Shown here piece by piece: positions 1 to 8,648 of a stretch of 64,000 nt of DNA; positions within the stretch are counted from its first letter, which is position 1, and each line of letters starts with the position of its first letter. A program made the position numbers and the translations under genes. This stretch comes from Palsa-147 sp963771905 (GTDB lineage: Bacteria > Acidobacteriota > Terriglobia > Acidiferrales > UBA7541), in the NCBI GenBank assembly GCA_963771905.1, contig CAVYVI010000007.1, forward strand, positions 124,001 through 188,000. Direction: 5' to 3'. The notes under the pieces are model-generated. The model was not told where the DNA came from and ran no database searches. It worked only from the letters and a program-made list of their open reading frames with translations.

Positions 1-2
1 CG

Positions 3-614
3 CTCGCACGCGGCGGGCAGCCCGCCCCCGCGATCCATCACTTCGAAGCGTACCTGCAGCTGACGGCAAATTCGCCGGCGATTGCGCCGGCTACGAACAG
101 TCGAGCGCCGAATCCGCGCGCGGCCGTCGAAGTCGAACTAGGCGATGCATACGCGCAGACGCGCCAGTCCGATCAGGCAACCGTCGCCTATCGCCAGGCC
201 GCGGCGCTAGCCGCCAATTCAGGCGACACCAAGGTTCAGAGCCTTGCGCTCGCGCATCTCGCCGATGCGCTCGACTCGGCGGGACACGCGGGCGAGGCGG
301 CTCACGCGTACCAGCAGGGGCTCGCGCTCGATGCGCGCTCGGGCGATGCGCTCGCCGCCGCGGCCGACTGGTTCAACTATGGCCAGTTCCTGTCGCGTAG
401 AAATCTGCCGGCGCGCCTCGCGTATGCCTGCTTCCTGCACGCGGAAGAATTGCTCGGCGCAACGCAAGGCACGGAGCTCGACACGGTGACAAAGACTCGC
501 CGCGCTGCGGAGGCGCGCCTCGGCGGCGAAGCGGCCGTCGTAAAGAAAAATCTCGACGCCACTCTCGCGCAGGCGGCATCCCTCCCCGAATCCGCTTTCA
601 CCTCGGCACATTAA
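3..614 (+). CDS. TPR-type protein, C-terminal part (5' end outside window)
   Basis: An open frame runs from the left edge to a TAA at 612-614 without any stop, giving 203 residues. The translation has the alternating small/aromatic pattern of tetratricopeptide helices: residues near VEVELGDAYAQTRQSDQA, then ALAHLADALDSAGHAGEAAH, each with the Gly/Ala and Tyr/Ala spacing of a TPR. The protein starts upstream of the window, so its N-terminal half, signal peptide and function cannot be judged. It probably ends a separate transcription unit, because about 290 bp separate it from cheA. The start codon is absent here, so the frame is easy to overlook. The TPR call is by pattern only. Confidence 0.65.
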   Translation, partial: LARGGQPAPAIHHFEAYLQLTANSPAIAPATNSRAPNPRAAVEVELGDAYAQTRQSDQATVAYRQAAALAANSGDTKVQSLALAHLADALDSAGHAGEAAHAYQQGLALDARSGDALAAAADWFNYGQFLSRRNLPARLAYACFLHAEELLGATQGTELDTVTKTRRAAEARLGGEAAVVKKNLDATLAQAASLPESAFTSAH

Positions 615-620
615 GATCCC

Positions 621-653
621 TCGATGGGCGGTCGATGGGCGGTCGATGGGTGA
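621..653. repeat. 11-bp tandem repeat, three units
   Basis: The unit TCGATGGGCGG occurs at 621-631 and 632-642, and a third imperfect unit follows at 643-653. It lies just after the stop of the TPR gene in the gap before cheA. No function is evident; it may simply be slippage. Confidence 0.6.
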
Positions 654-895
654 GCGCAGGGCGCGGCCTTCCATGAAAATTCTCTAATCCCGAAGCGAAC
701 AAAAATCCATTCCAGTGGTACGGCGCGTGCGCGCGGAAGCCTGCATGCTCGCGGGCGCCCACATACTCGCGGTTCATCGAGAGACGCCGACGCTCCGGCG
801 ATCCGATCGCGGTTCAACGCAAATAAAGTTTCGCATCTCTGTGCCGATATGCGAATCAGGGTCTTCCGACGACAGGGCTAGCCGCGCGCAAGAGG

Positions 896-3310
896 GTGGT
901 GTCTCCGGTGAACGACGCCGATATTCTTAAGGAATTTGTCATCGAAAGCTACGAGAACCTGGATCGGCTCGACCGCGAGCTCGTCATTCTCGAAAACGAT
1001 CCTACCGACCGGGAGACGCTGGCCAGCATCTTCCGGACGATTCACACGATCAAGGGCTCGTCGGGATTTCTGGCGTTGGGCAAGCTCGAAGCGGTGACGC
1101 ACGTTGGCGAGAATTTGCTGAGCCGGATGCGCGACGGCAAACTCACGCTGAATCCCGAAATTACCACAGCACTGTTGGCGCTGGTCGATGCGGTGCGGGA
1201 GATCTTGGCGAGCATCGATTCCACCGGCCAGGAAGGGGAGCGCGACGACCGCGAGTTGATCGGAACACTGGCGCGGCTGCTTGAGGACCCCCGGGCGGAA
1301 AACCCGCCACCCACCGCTATTACGCCACAGCCCGACCCGCCGAAACTGGACGACGAACCGGCCGCGCCGATGCCGGCTCTCGGCAAGATTCTCATCGAGA
1401 GAGGAATCGCGAAGCCCAGCGACATCGCCGACGCGATCGAGAGGCAGGAGCAAGGCGACCCGCGCCGCCTGGGCGAAATATTGGTCGAGCAGCAAGTCGC
1501 CAAGCCGCACGAAGTGCTTGAAGCGCTGCAGGCGCAGCAAGCCGCAAAATCACAGAGAGCCGCCGAGAGCACCATCCGCGTCGATGTTTCGCTGCTCGAT
1601 GGATTGATGAATCTCGTCGGAGAGCTCGTCCTAGCGCGCAACCAGATTCTGCAATACACGCACACGCTTGAAGAAAATGGGCTGCTCGGGACGACGCAGC
1701 GGCTCGATCAAATCACGAGCGAACTTCAGGAAGGAGTGATGAAGACGCGCTTGCAGCCGATCGGCAACATCTGGAGCAAATTTCCGCGCACCGTGCGGGA
1801 TGTGGCGCTCGGCGGCGGGAAGCAGGTGCGCATCGAAATGGAAGGCAAGGAGACCGAACTCGACAAGACGATCATCGAGGCGATCAAGGATCCGCTGACG
1901 CATCTTTTGCGGAATGCGGTCGATCACGGCATCGAACGGCCCGAGATTCGCGCGGCAGCCGGAAAAAGTCCCGAGGGCAAACTGCTCCTGCGCGCGTTTC
2001 ACGAGGGCGGCCAAGTGATTATCGAGATCTCGGACGACGGCGCGGGGCTCGACCCGGAGCGGATTCGGCGCAAGGCGATCCAAAACAGCCTCATAAGCGC
2101 GGAGCAGGCCGCCCGGATGAAAGAGCGCGAAACGATCAACCTGATTTTTGTCCCCGGATTTTCGACCGCCGAAAAAATCACGAATGTGTCAGGACGCGGC
2201 GTCGGTATGGACGTGGTGAAGACCAACATCGAAAAAATTGGCGGATCCGTGGACGTTCAGTCGAAGCTGGGCGCGGGAACGACGGTGCGGATGAAAATTC
2301 CTCTGACGCTCGCGATTATTCCGGCGCTGATCGTCCGATGCGCCGGAGATCGTTACGCGATTCCGCAGGCGAGTTTGCTCGAGCTGGTGCGCGTGGAACC
2401 GGAGCAAATTCCGGCGGCGATCGAAAACGTTCACGGCGCGCCGGTCTATCGGCTGCGCGGAAAGCTTTTGCCGCTCATGTATTTGAACCGCGAACTCGGC
2501 GTCGAGGGGGCGTCACCCGCAGTAGCCTCGGACGCCGCGCGCGACGCCGCGAACGGCACGCCGCGCGCCGCGAATATCGTCGTCCTGCACGCCGACGGAA
2601 GGCAGTTCGGCCTGATAGTCGACGAAGTCAGCGACACGGAAGAAATCGTGGTCAAGCCGCTCGGTGGTCCGTTGAAGGAAATCTCCGTATACGCCGGCGC
2701 AACGATCATGGGCGACGGCGGCGTGGCCCTGATTCTGGACGTGCTCGGCCTGGCCCAGCGCGCACACGTTCTCACCGATTCGCACGACCGCATGCAGTCA
2801 GGGCAGGCGGCGGACACCGCCGCAAATGGGGCGCAAAAGAAACCGCTGTTGGTGTTTCTCGACGAGCACGCGTCGCGTATGGCGATTCCGCTTGGGCTGG
2901 TGGCCCGGCTGGAGGAATTCTCGCCGGCGGCTCTCGAGTTTCTCGGCGATCGCGAAGTGTTGCAGTATCGCGGCGAAATCATGCCGATCATCCGCCTCGG
3001 CGACGTCATCGAAGACCGAAGGTCCAGGCCGCGCGCGAAATCGGGCGACGCCGTACCTATCGAGAACACGCACCATCTCCAAATCGTCGTGTTCTCGATC
3101 GACGGGCGTAGGCTCAGCCTGCTGGTGGCGCGAATTCTCGACATCGTGGACGAGGACGTCACCTCGATCGGACCGGCAAGCCGCGAAGGAGTCCACGGAT
3201 GCCTCGTGATTCACGAGAAGGTCACCGAGCTGATGGACCTGGAGTTCATCGCCCGCCGGGGAATGCAACGGGCCAGCGCGCCGCCGGTAATCGTCGGGCG
3301 CGAGGTCTGA
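896..3310 (+). CDS. cheA: Chemotaxis histidine kinase CheA
   Basis: CheA autophosphorylates in response to receptor arrays and passes phosphate to CheY/CheB. In order the 804 residues show an HPt domain (about 5-110) with the phosphorylated His in RTIHTIKGSSGF (H50), an Ala/Pro linker, a small inserted domain (about 160-215) with two LGxIL(I/V)E-type motifs, the dimerisation helix pair starting near VSLLDGLMNLVGELVLARNQ, the HATPase (N box LLRNAVDHGIERP, G1 box DDGAGLD, G2 box GRGVGMD), and two CheW-like domains at the C-terminus, the second more divergent. GTG at 896, 899 or 908 could start it; an AGAGG lies just upstream at 891-895, which fits 908 best. cheW follows after 3 bp. No cheY is seen in the operon. 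Confidence 0.95.
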   Translation: MVSPVNDADILKEFVIESYENLDRLDRELVILENDPTDRETLASIFRTIHTIKGSSGFLALGKLEAVTHVGENLLSRMRDGKLTLNPEITTALLALVDAVREILASIDSTGQEGERDDRELIGTLARLLEDPRAENPPPTAITPQPDPPKLDDEPAAPMPALGKILIERGIAKPSDIADAIERQEQGDPRRLGEILVEQQVAKPHEVLEALQAQQAAKSQRAAESTIRVDVSLLDGLMNLVGELVLARNQILQYTHTLEENGLLGTTQRLDQITSELQEGVMKTRLQPIGNIWSKFPRTVRDVALGGGKQVRIEMEGKETELDKTIIEAIKDPLTHLLRNAVDHGIERPEIRAAAGKSPEGKLLLRAFHEGGQVIIEISDDGAGLDPERIRRKAIQNSLISAEQAARMKERETINLIFVPGFSTAEKITNVSGRGVGMDVVKTNIEKIGGSVDVQSKLGAGTTVRMKIPLTLAIIPALIVRCAGDRYAIPQASLLELVRVEPEQIPAAIENVHGAPVYRLRGKLLPLMYLNRELGVEGASPAVASDAARDAANGTPRAANIVVLHADGRQFGLIVDEVSDTEEIVVKPLGGPLKEISVYAGATIMGDGGVALILDVLGLAQRAHVLTDSHDRMQSGQAADTAANGAQKKPLLVFLDEHASRMAIPLGLVARLEEFSPAALEFLGDREVLQYRGEIMPIIRLGDVIEDRRSRPRAKSGDAVPIENTHHLQIVVFSIDGRRLSLLVARILDIVDEDVTSIGPASREGVHGCLVIHEKVTELMDLEFIARRGMQRASAPPVIVGREV

Positions 3311-3313
3311 GGG

Positions 3314-3748
3314 ATGGGCGAGCGGCGGGAGTACTGCACATTTTATCTCGGCACGAATTTGTTCGGCGTCGAAGTCAAGCGCGTGCAGGAAGTCCTGAAA
3401 TACCAGACGATGACGCGTGTGCCGCTTGCTCCGGACATCGTTCAAGGACTTATCAATCTGCGCGGTCAGATTGTCGTGGCGATCGATCTGCGGCGACGCT
3501 TGAAAATGCCGCCCCGGGCAAAAGAGCGTTTGCCGATGAATGTTGTCCTGCGAACCGGCGAAGGTGCGGCGAGCTTGCTGGTCGATGAAATCGGCGACGT
3601 CGTTGAATTGGATTCGGATGCATTCGAACCGCCGCCCCAGACGTTGCAGGGCAGAATCCGCGAAGTGATTCAAGGCGCTTACAAAATGAAGGGCCAGCTC
3701 TTGCTGGTGCTCGATGCTGCGCATGCGATTCGAAGCCCGGCGGAGTGA
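3314..3748 (+). CDS. cheW: Chemotaxis coupling protein CheW
   Basis: CheW bridges CheA and methyl-accepting receptors at the cytoplasmic membrane. The 144-residue protein is a single CheW domain: YCTFYLGTNLFGVEVKRVQE at the start, the conserved VPLAPDIVQGLINLRGQIV segment in the middle and LLLVLDAAHAI at the end. It starts with ATG 3 bp after the cheA stop and is surely cotranscribed with it; the mcp gene follows after about 50 bp. Length and motifs are normal for the family. Confidence 0.95.
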   Translation: MGERREYCTFYLGTNLFGVEVKRVQEVLKYQTMTRVPLAPDIVQGLINLRGQIVVAIDLRRRLKMPPRAKERLPMNVVLRTGEGAASLLVDEIGDVVELDSDAFEPPPQTLQGRIREVIQGAYKMKGQLLLVLDAAHAIRSPAE

Positions 3749-3797
3749 CGCCAAGCCGGGAGTGTCACGGTGAATTGAACGAGATGAAGGAGTGAAT

Positions 3798-5510
3798 ATG
3801 GGTCTGCGTTCGGGATTCAAGCGTATCGGAAATGCTGCCGGAAGATTCGGAGTGAAGGCGCGCGTCAAGACCGGCTTCGGAATCATTCTGCTGATTCTGG
3901 TGGCGCTCGGAGGCGTCAGCTTCTGGGGCGTTCGGATGATTCGTATCGCGGCGGACGCGGCCGGGGCCGCGCTCCAGACGCGCACGCTGGCCAACACGCT
4001 GCAGCTCGATACGCAGCGGCGCGTGACGGCGTTGCGCGGCTACCTCGTTCAGGGCACCGACGACCGCCTGAAGGAATATCACGATGCCACCGACGACTGC
4101 ACCACGGACACTGCTGCGATCCAACAAGCCGTCGTTACGCCGGATGAGAAGGACACCGTCGGCAAGATCGTAGATCACACCACCGATTACACCAAGATCA
4201 TGGAGCAGGAAATACAGTTGCGCCGCGACGGAAAGAAACAGGATGCCGAAGCGCTGGAGTTCAGCCAAGCGGCCGCGGACGCGCGCGAGGGTGTATTGCA
4301 GTGGCTCGGCGAGCTCGGCGACTACGAAAACAAGGTGTCTGCCGCGCGGCTGGGAGAAGAAGCCGATCTGATTTCACGCGTGCAGTTCCTGATTGTCACA
4401 TTTGTGCTGGCGGGCCTCGTGTTCGGCGTGCTGATCGCGTTCCTGATCGGCCGCGGAATCGTGAAGCCGTTGAACAGCATGCTGAAACTCATCAATCAAG
4501 TAGCGAGCAACGACCTGGCCGTAGACGATCTGCACATCAACTCGCGTGACGAAGTCGGGTATGCCGTCGAAGCGCTCAACAAAATGAAAAACAGCCTGCG
4601 CACCACCATCCAATCGGTATCCAACAACACGCACGGCGTGGCCAGCTCGAGCGACGCGCTTTCCTCCGTCAGCCAGCAGATGAGCGCCAACGCCGAGCAG
4701 ACCTCCGCGCAGGCGAATCTGGTCTCCGAGGCAGCCACCCGCGTGAATGGCAGCCTGCAAACCGTGGCGACGGGAACCGAAGAGATGAGCGCATCGATTA
4801 AGGAGATCGCCAAGAGCGCCACCGAAGCCGCGCGCGTGGCCAACGACGCCGTGAAAGTCGCGGACACCACGAACCGCGCCATCACCGAGCTCGGCGAATC
4901 GAGCGCCGAGATCGGCGAAGTCGTCAAAGTGATCACCTCGATTGCGCAGCAGACCAACCTGCTCGCCTTGAACGCGACCATCGAGGCGGCTCGCGCGGGC
5001 GAGGCGGGCAAGGGCTTCGCCGTCGTCGCCAACGAAGTGAAAGACCTCGCCAAGGAGACCGCAAAAGCCACGGAGGATATCAGCCACAAGATCGAGAAGA
5101 TCCAGATGGGCACGCGAAGCGCCGTCGAAGCCATCGCGCGCGTCAGCTCGATCATCAACCAGATTCAGGATATCTCGAACACTATCGCGACCGCGGTGGA
5201 AGAGCAGCATGCCACCACCAACGAGATGGCCCGTAACGTCAGCGAGGCCGCGCATCTCTCGGAGGAAATCTCATCCAACATCGGCGGCGTGGCGCAGGCG
5301 GCGCAAAGCACGTCGAATGGCGCGAACGAATCTCGCAAGGCCGCCGAAGAGTTGGCCCGGATGTCACACGAACTGCGCGAACTCGTCGAGCATTTCAAGT
5401 GCGATGGCGACGGCGCCTCCGGCAATGGCCACGCGGTGCCCGCGAGCCGGGACCTCCTCCCACGCGATCGCCGCGCCGAAGAGGCTCACGTTCATGCCGG
5501 GCGGAATTGA
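3798..5510 (+). CDS. Methyl-accepting chemotaxis protein
   Basis: A transmembrane chemoreceptor of 570 residues. A first membrane helix (IILLILVALGGVSFWGV, about 30-47) is followed by a periplasmic helical region of the four-helix-bundle type. A second helix (FLIVTFVLAGLVFGVLIAFL) leads into a HAMP domain with the typical GRGIVKPLNSM start. The long signalling coiled coil contains the highly conserved hairpin tip QQTNLLALNATIEAARAGE. ATG 3798 is chosen over GTG 3792 because AAGGAG at 3786-3791 sits 6 bp before it. It lies between cheW and cheB, so it is probably the receptor that this operon serves. The ligand cannot be told. Confidence 0.93.
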   Translation: MGLRSGFKRIGNAAGRFGVKARVKTGFGIILLILVALGGVSFWGVRMIRIAADAAGAALQTRTLANTLQLDTQRRVTALRGYLVQGTDDRLKEYHDATDDCTTDTAAIQQAVVTPDEKDTVGKIVDHTTDYTKIMEQEIQLRRDGKKQDAEALEFSQAAADAREGVLQWLGELGDYENKVSAARLGEEADLISRVQFLIVTFVLAGLVFGVLIAFLIGRGIVKPLNSMLKLINQVASNDLAVDDLHINSRDEVGYAVEALNKMKNSLRTTIQSVSNNTHGVASSSDALSSVSQQMSANAEQTSAQANLVSEAATRVNGSLQTVATGTEEMSASIKEIAKSATEAARVANDAVKVADTTNRAITELGESSAEIGEVVKVITSIAQQTNLLALNATIEAARAGEAGKGFAVVANEVKDLAKETAKATEDISHKIEKIQMGTRSAVEAIARVSSIINQIQDISNTIATAVEEQHATTNEMARNVSEAAHLSEEISSNIGGVAQAAQSTSNGANESRKAAEELARMSHELRELVEHFKCDGDGASGNGHAVPASRDLLPRDRRAEEAHVHAGRN

Positions 5511-5599
5511 CTCCGGGTCGCGCGCGACGCTCCGAAATATTCCGGCGTCTACCGCATTTCTTCGGAGAGGCAAGCCGTAAAGGAGCGGGACGTCCGTTC

Positions 5600-6745
5600 A
5601 TGGCCAAGATTCGGGTGCTCGTTGTTGATGATTCGGCGGTGATTCGCCGGCTGGTTTCGGACGCACTCGCGGCCGATCCCGCGATCGAAATCGCTGGAAC
5701 TGCGCCGAACGGACACATCGCGCTCGAAAAAATACCGCAGCTCAACCCCGACATCATCACCCTCGACGTCGAAATGCCGGAGATGAATGGCCTCGAGACG
5801 ATCCGCGCTATCCGTAAATCTTGGCCGGGTCTGCCAGTCATCATGTTCAGTTCGCTCACCGAGCGCGGCGCTTCCACCACTCTCGATGCCCTCGCCGCCG
5901 GCGCCACCGATTACATCGCCAAGCCGAACAACACCGGCAGTCTCGATGCGTCGGTCGCGCGCGTTCGCGACGATCTAATTCCGAAGATCAAAGGATTGGC
6001 TGCGCCGCGCGCCACCAGAATTCCGCCGCGCCTCCCCTCCGCGACGGCGCCGCATTCCCTTCGCCGACGCATCGATATTGTGGCCATCGGCGCATCCACC
6101 GGCGGACCAAATGCCCTCGCTGAAGTAATCCCCTCATTCCCCGAAAATTTTCCCGTTCCCATCGTCATCGTGCAGCACATGCCGCCTTTGTTTACGCGCA
6201 TGCTGGCGCGCCGCCTCGACGCGAATTCTCCCCTCGGGATTCGCGAAGGCGAGCCCGGCCAAGCGCTTCAACCCGGCCAGGCGTGGCTCGCTCCCGGCGA
6301 TTACCACATGACTCTCGCGCACGAGAGCCGTGGCGCAACAATCGAGCTGAATCAGGACGCGCCCGAAAATTCCTGCCGGCCGGCCGTCGACGTTTTGTTT
6401 CGTTCTGTCGCAGCGGTCTACGGCCCCAACGTTCTCGGCGTTGTACTCACGGGAATGGGTTCGGACGGCTTGCGCGGATCGCAGGCCATTCGCGAGGCGG
6501 GCGGGCAAATCTTTGTGCAAGACGAAGCGTCCTCCGTGGTCTGGGGCATGCCGGGCGCGATCGTAGCCGCGGGGCAAGCCGATCGCGTGTACGCGCTCGA
6601 TCAAATTGGGCCGGAAGTCATGCGGCAAATCGAGTTGAGCCACCCTGCGGGACCGGCGGGTTTGTTCGCTCCGAGAAAGATCTCTTCGAATGTTGCACCC
6701 GCTCGCGAAGCCCGTCCTGCAGAGACTTCGAAGCGAACGCGTTGA
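5600..6745 (+). CDS. cheB: Chemotaxis protein-glutamate methylesterase CheB
   Basis: CheB removes methyl groups from (and deamidates) chemoreceptors when phosphorylated by CheA. The 381 residues hold an N-terminal receiver domain (VLVVDDSAVIRR; phospho-acceptor D56 in ITLDVEMP) and a C-terminal esterase with the catalytic triad motifs GASTGG (Ser), VQHMPP (His) and TGMGSDG (Asp). The frame stays open upstream, but that extension is an Arg-rich translation of the mcp end, so ATG 5600, where MAKIRVLVVDD begins, is taken as start. It is followed directly by cheR. Confidence 0.95.
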   Translation: MAKIRVLVVDDSAVIRRLVSDALAADPAIEIAGTAPNGHIALEKIPQLNPDIITLDVEMPEMNGLETIRAIRKSWPGLPVIMFSSLTERGASTTLDALAAGATDYIAKPNNTGSLDASVARVRDDLIPKIKGLAAPRATRIPPRLPSATAPHSLRRRIDIVAIGASTGGPNALAEVIPSFPENFPVPIVIVQHMPPLFTRMLARRLDANSPLGIREGEPGQALQPGQAWLAPGDYHMTLAHESRGATIELNQDAPENSCRPAVDVLFRSVAAVYGPNVLGVVLTGMGSDGLRGSQAIREAGGQIFVQDEASSVVWGMPGAIVAAGQADRVYALDQIGPEVMRQIELSHPAGPAGLFAPRKISSNVAPAREARPAETSKRTR

Positions 6746-6824
6746 GCCGCGGCCCGCGCCCGCGTCTTGCCGAGCCGGAGCGCGTCGCACAAGTGCAGTC
6801 GCGCTCCAACGGATTAAAAACTTG

Positions 6825-7733
6825 ATGCCACTCGATGTCGACAAGTCGCGCCCGGATGCCGGGCTATCAGACGATCTGAAGGACCCGGCCTACCTCAGAA
6901 TCCGCGACATCATTTATGCGGCTTCGGGGATCTATCAGCCGGATGAAAAGCTCTATCTCCTGGCCGAGCGCAGCCACCGCCGCATGAACGCCGTCGGAGT
7001 CAGAACCGTCCGCGATTATCACCACCTCCTGACCACCTCACCTACACGCGATGCCGAACTCCGCCTGCTGCTGAACGAAATCACCATCGGCGAAACCTAC
7101 ATGTTCCGCGCGCCCGCGCAGTTGGAAGCTTTGCGCAAAGTGATCTTGCCGCAGCTCATCGAGGCGCGAGGGAAGTCGGGCGTGAAGCGGATTCGGGTGT
7201 GGAGTGCGGGCTGCTCGACGGGTGAAGAGCCATACACGCTCGCCATGTTTTTTCTCGAGGAATCGTGCCGTTTGCTGGATGGATGGAGCGTCGAAATTGT
7301 CGCCACGGACTTGAATGACAATTCCATTCACGCGGCGGAAGCGGGCCTCTACGGTGATTACGCCATGAAGAACACTCCAGAACCGATGCGCCGCAAATAT
7401 TTCCGCCCTGAGGGAAGCAAATTTCAGGCGTCGGACGAATTGCGCGAGCGCATTCAATTTCGCCGCCTGAACATGAAAGATGACGCCAAAATGCTTTTCA
7501 TGAAGGGCATGGACATCATTTTCTGCTGCAATGTGCTGATCTATTTTGACAAGGCCTCGAAGAGCCGCGTAGTGAAGCACTTCTTCGCGAATTTGATCCA
7601 CGGCGGCTATCTTTTTCTCGGAAACGCGGAATCGCTTTATCAGATGAACGACGATTTTCACCTGGTCCATTTTCCGGGTGTGACCGGCTACTGGAAACCA
7701 TCCTTGAATTTCGCGGCCAAAGGAAAGCCATGA
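6825..7733 (+). CDS. cheR: Chemotaxis protein methyltransferase CheR
   Basis: CheR methylates receptor glutamates using S-adenosylmethionine and counteracts CheB in adaptation. An N-terminal helical domain (about 20-85) precedes the SAM-binding domain with RIRVWSAGCSTGEEPY, the EIVATDLNDNSI strand and FCCNVLIYFD. The frame extends upstream to an ATG at 6690 inside cheB, but those 45 residues are Arg/Ala-rich and unlike CheR. ATG 6825 (or the adjoining TTG 6822) gives a 302-residue protein of usual length. The stop TGA overlaps the ATG of the HDOD gene (ATGA). Confidence 0.93.
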   Translation: MPLDVDKSRPDAGLSDDLKDPAYLRIRDIIYAASGIYQPDEKLYLLAERSHRRMNAVGVRTVRDYHHLLTTSPTRDAELRLLLNEITIGETYMFRAPAQLEALRKVILPQLIEARGKSGVKRIRVWSAGCSTGEEPYTLAMFFLEESCRLLDGWSVEIVATDLNDNSIHAAEAGLYGDYAMKNTPEPMRRKYFRPEGSKFQASDELRERIQFRRLNMKDDAKMLFMKGMDIIFCCNVLIYFDKASKSRVVKHFFANLIHGGYLFLGNAESLYQMNDDFHLVHFPGVTGYWKPSLNFAAKGKP

Positions 7734-8629
7734 CGACGCTCGCTCTCACCGATCTCCGCGCGCGCGTGAAATCGATCGATGCGGTTCCGACCGTGCCCAT
7801 GATCATTCGGCCGTTGATGGCCATGCTCGAGCTCCCGCCCGACCAGGTGTAAGTTAGCAAGATCGTCGAGATGGTCTCGTGGGACAAGACCATCGCGGCG
7901 CAGTGCCTGCGCATGTCCAATTCCGCGCTGTTTGGCCGCGCCCGCGAAATCGAAAACGTCCGCGATGCCGTCGTCGCTCTCGGCCTTCAGCGCGTTCAAG
8001 CCATTCTTCTCAGCTGCTGCCTGAATCAAGTGATTCCCGCCGACGAATGGATTTTCGACGCGGTTGCGTTCTGGCGGCATTCCCTCGGTTGCGCTTTGGT
8101 GAGCCGCAAATTCGGCCAACTGATTGGCTGCGCCGATCCGGAAAAAGTCTATCTCGCCGGCCTGCTGCACGATTTGGGCATTCTTGTGAATTCGGTTCTG
8201 TGTCCCGAGGAATTCCGCGCGGCCCTGGACTTGGCGAAGCTCAAACTGATTCCTCTCGATCAGGCCGAGGAACTCATTCTGGGATTCTCGCACGCGGAAG
8301 CGGGCGCAATTCTCGCCGAGCAATGGCATCTGCCGCCGGATTTGATTGCGGTCATCGAATTCCATCACAAAGTGGAAAACGCCAAGGACGCGAAAGCGCT
8401 CGTGGCCCTCGTGCACTTGAGCGATCTGCTCTGTCGCGTTCGCGGTCTGGGTTACGGCTATTACGAAGCGATTTGCCTCGACATGGTGGAAGAATCGGCG
8501 TGGAAGAACGTCGCCGAAGAATATCCGCAGCTGGGTCGGATCGATCTGGCGCGCTTTACTTTCGAAATCGATGGCGCGATGCCGGAAATTTACAGCCTCG
8601 TGGATTCCGTTTTCGCGCCTCAGCTCTGA
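7730..8629 (+). pseudogene. HDOD-domain protein gene interrupted by an in-frame TAA
   Basis: The reading frame begins with ATG 7730, overlapping the cheR stop as ATGA, and would encode 299 residues of an HDOD (HD-related output domain) signalling protein. It opens with a typical N-terminus (IDAVPTVPMIIRPLMAMLEL), but codon 41 (7850-7852) is TAA. The same frame continues with VSKIVEMVSWDKTIAAQCLRMSNSALFGR, KVYLAGLLHDLGILVN and HAEAGAILAEQW, all HDOD hallmarks. The stop falls in the loop between the first two helices, where one base change from GAA, CAA or AAA would explain it. Either the gene is a recent pseudogene, it restarts at ATG 7871, or the base is a sequence error. HDOD proteins often sit next to chemotaxis and c-di-GMP genes. 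Confidence 0.8.
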
Positions 8630-8648
8630 GCCGGAAATCCCGCCAGCG

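Noticed and set aside
5399..5599. Upstream extension of the cheB frame
   Set aside because: Overlaps the mcp end, is Arg/Pro-rich, and the receiver domain starts at ATG 5600.
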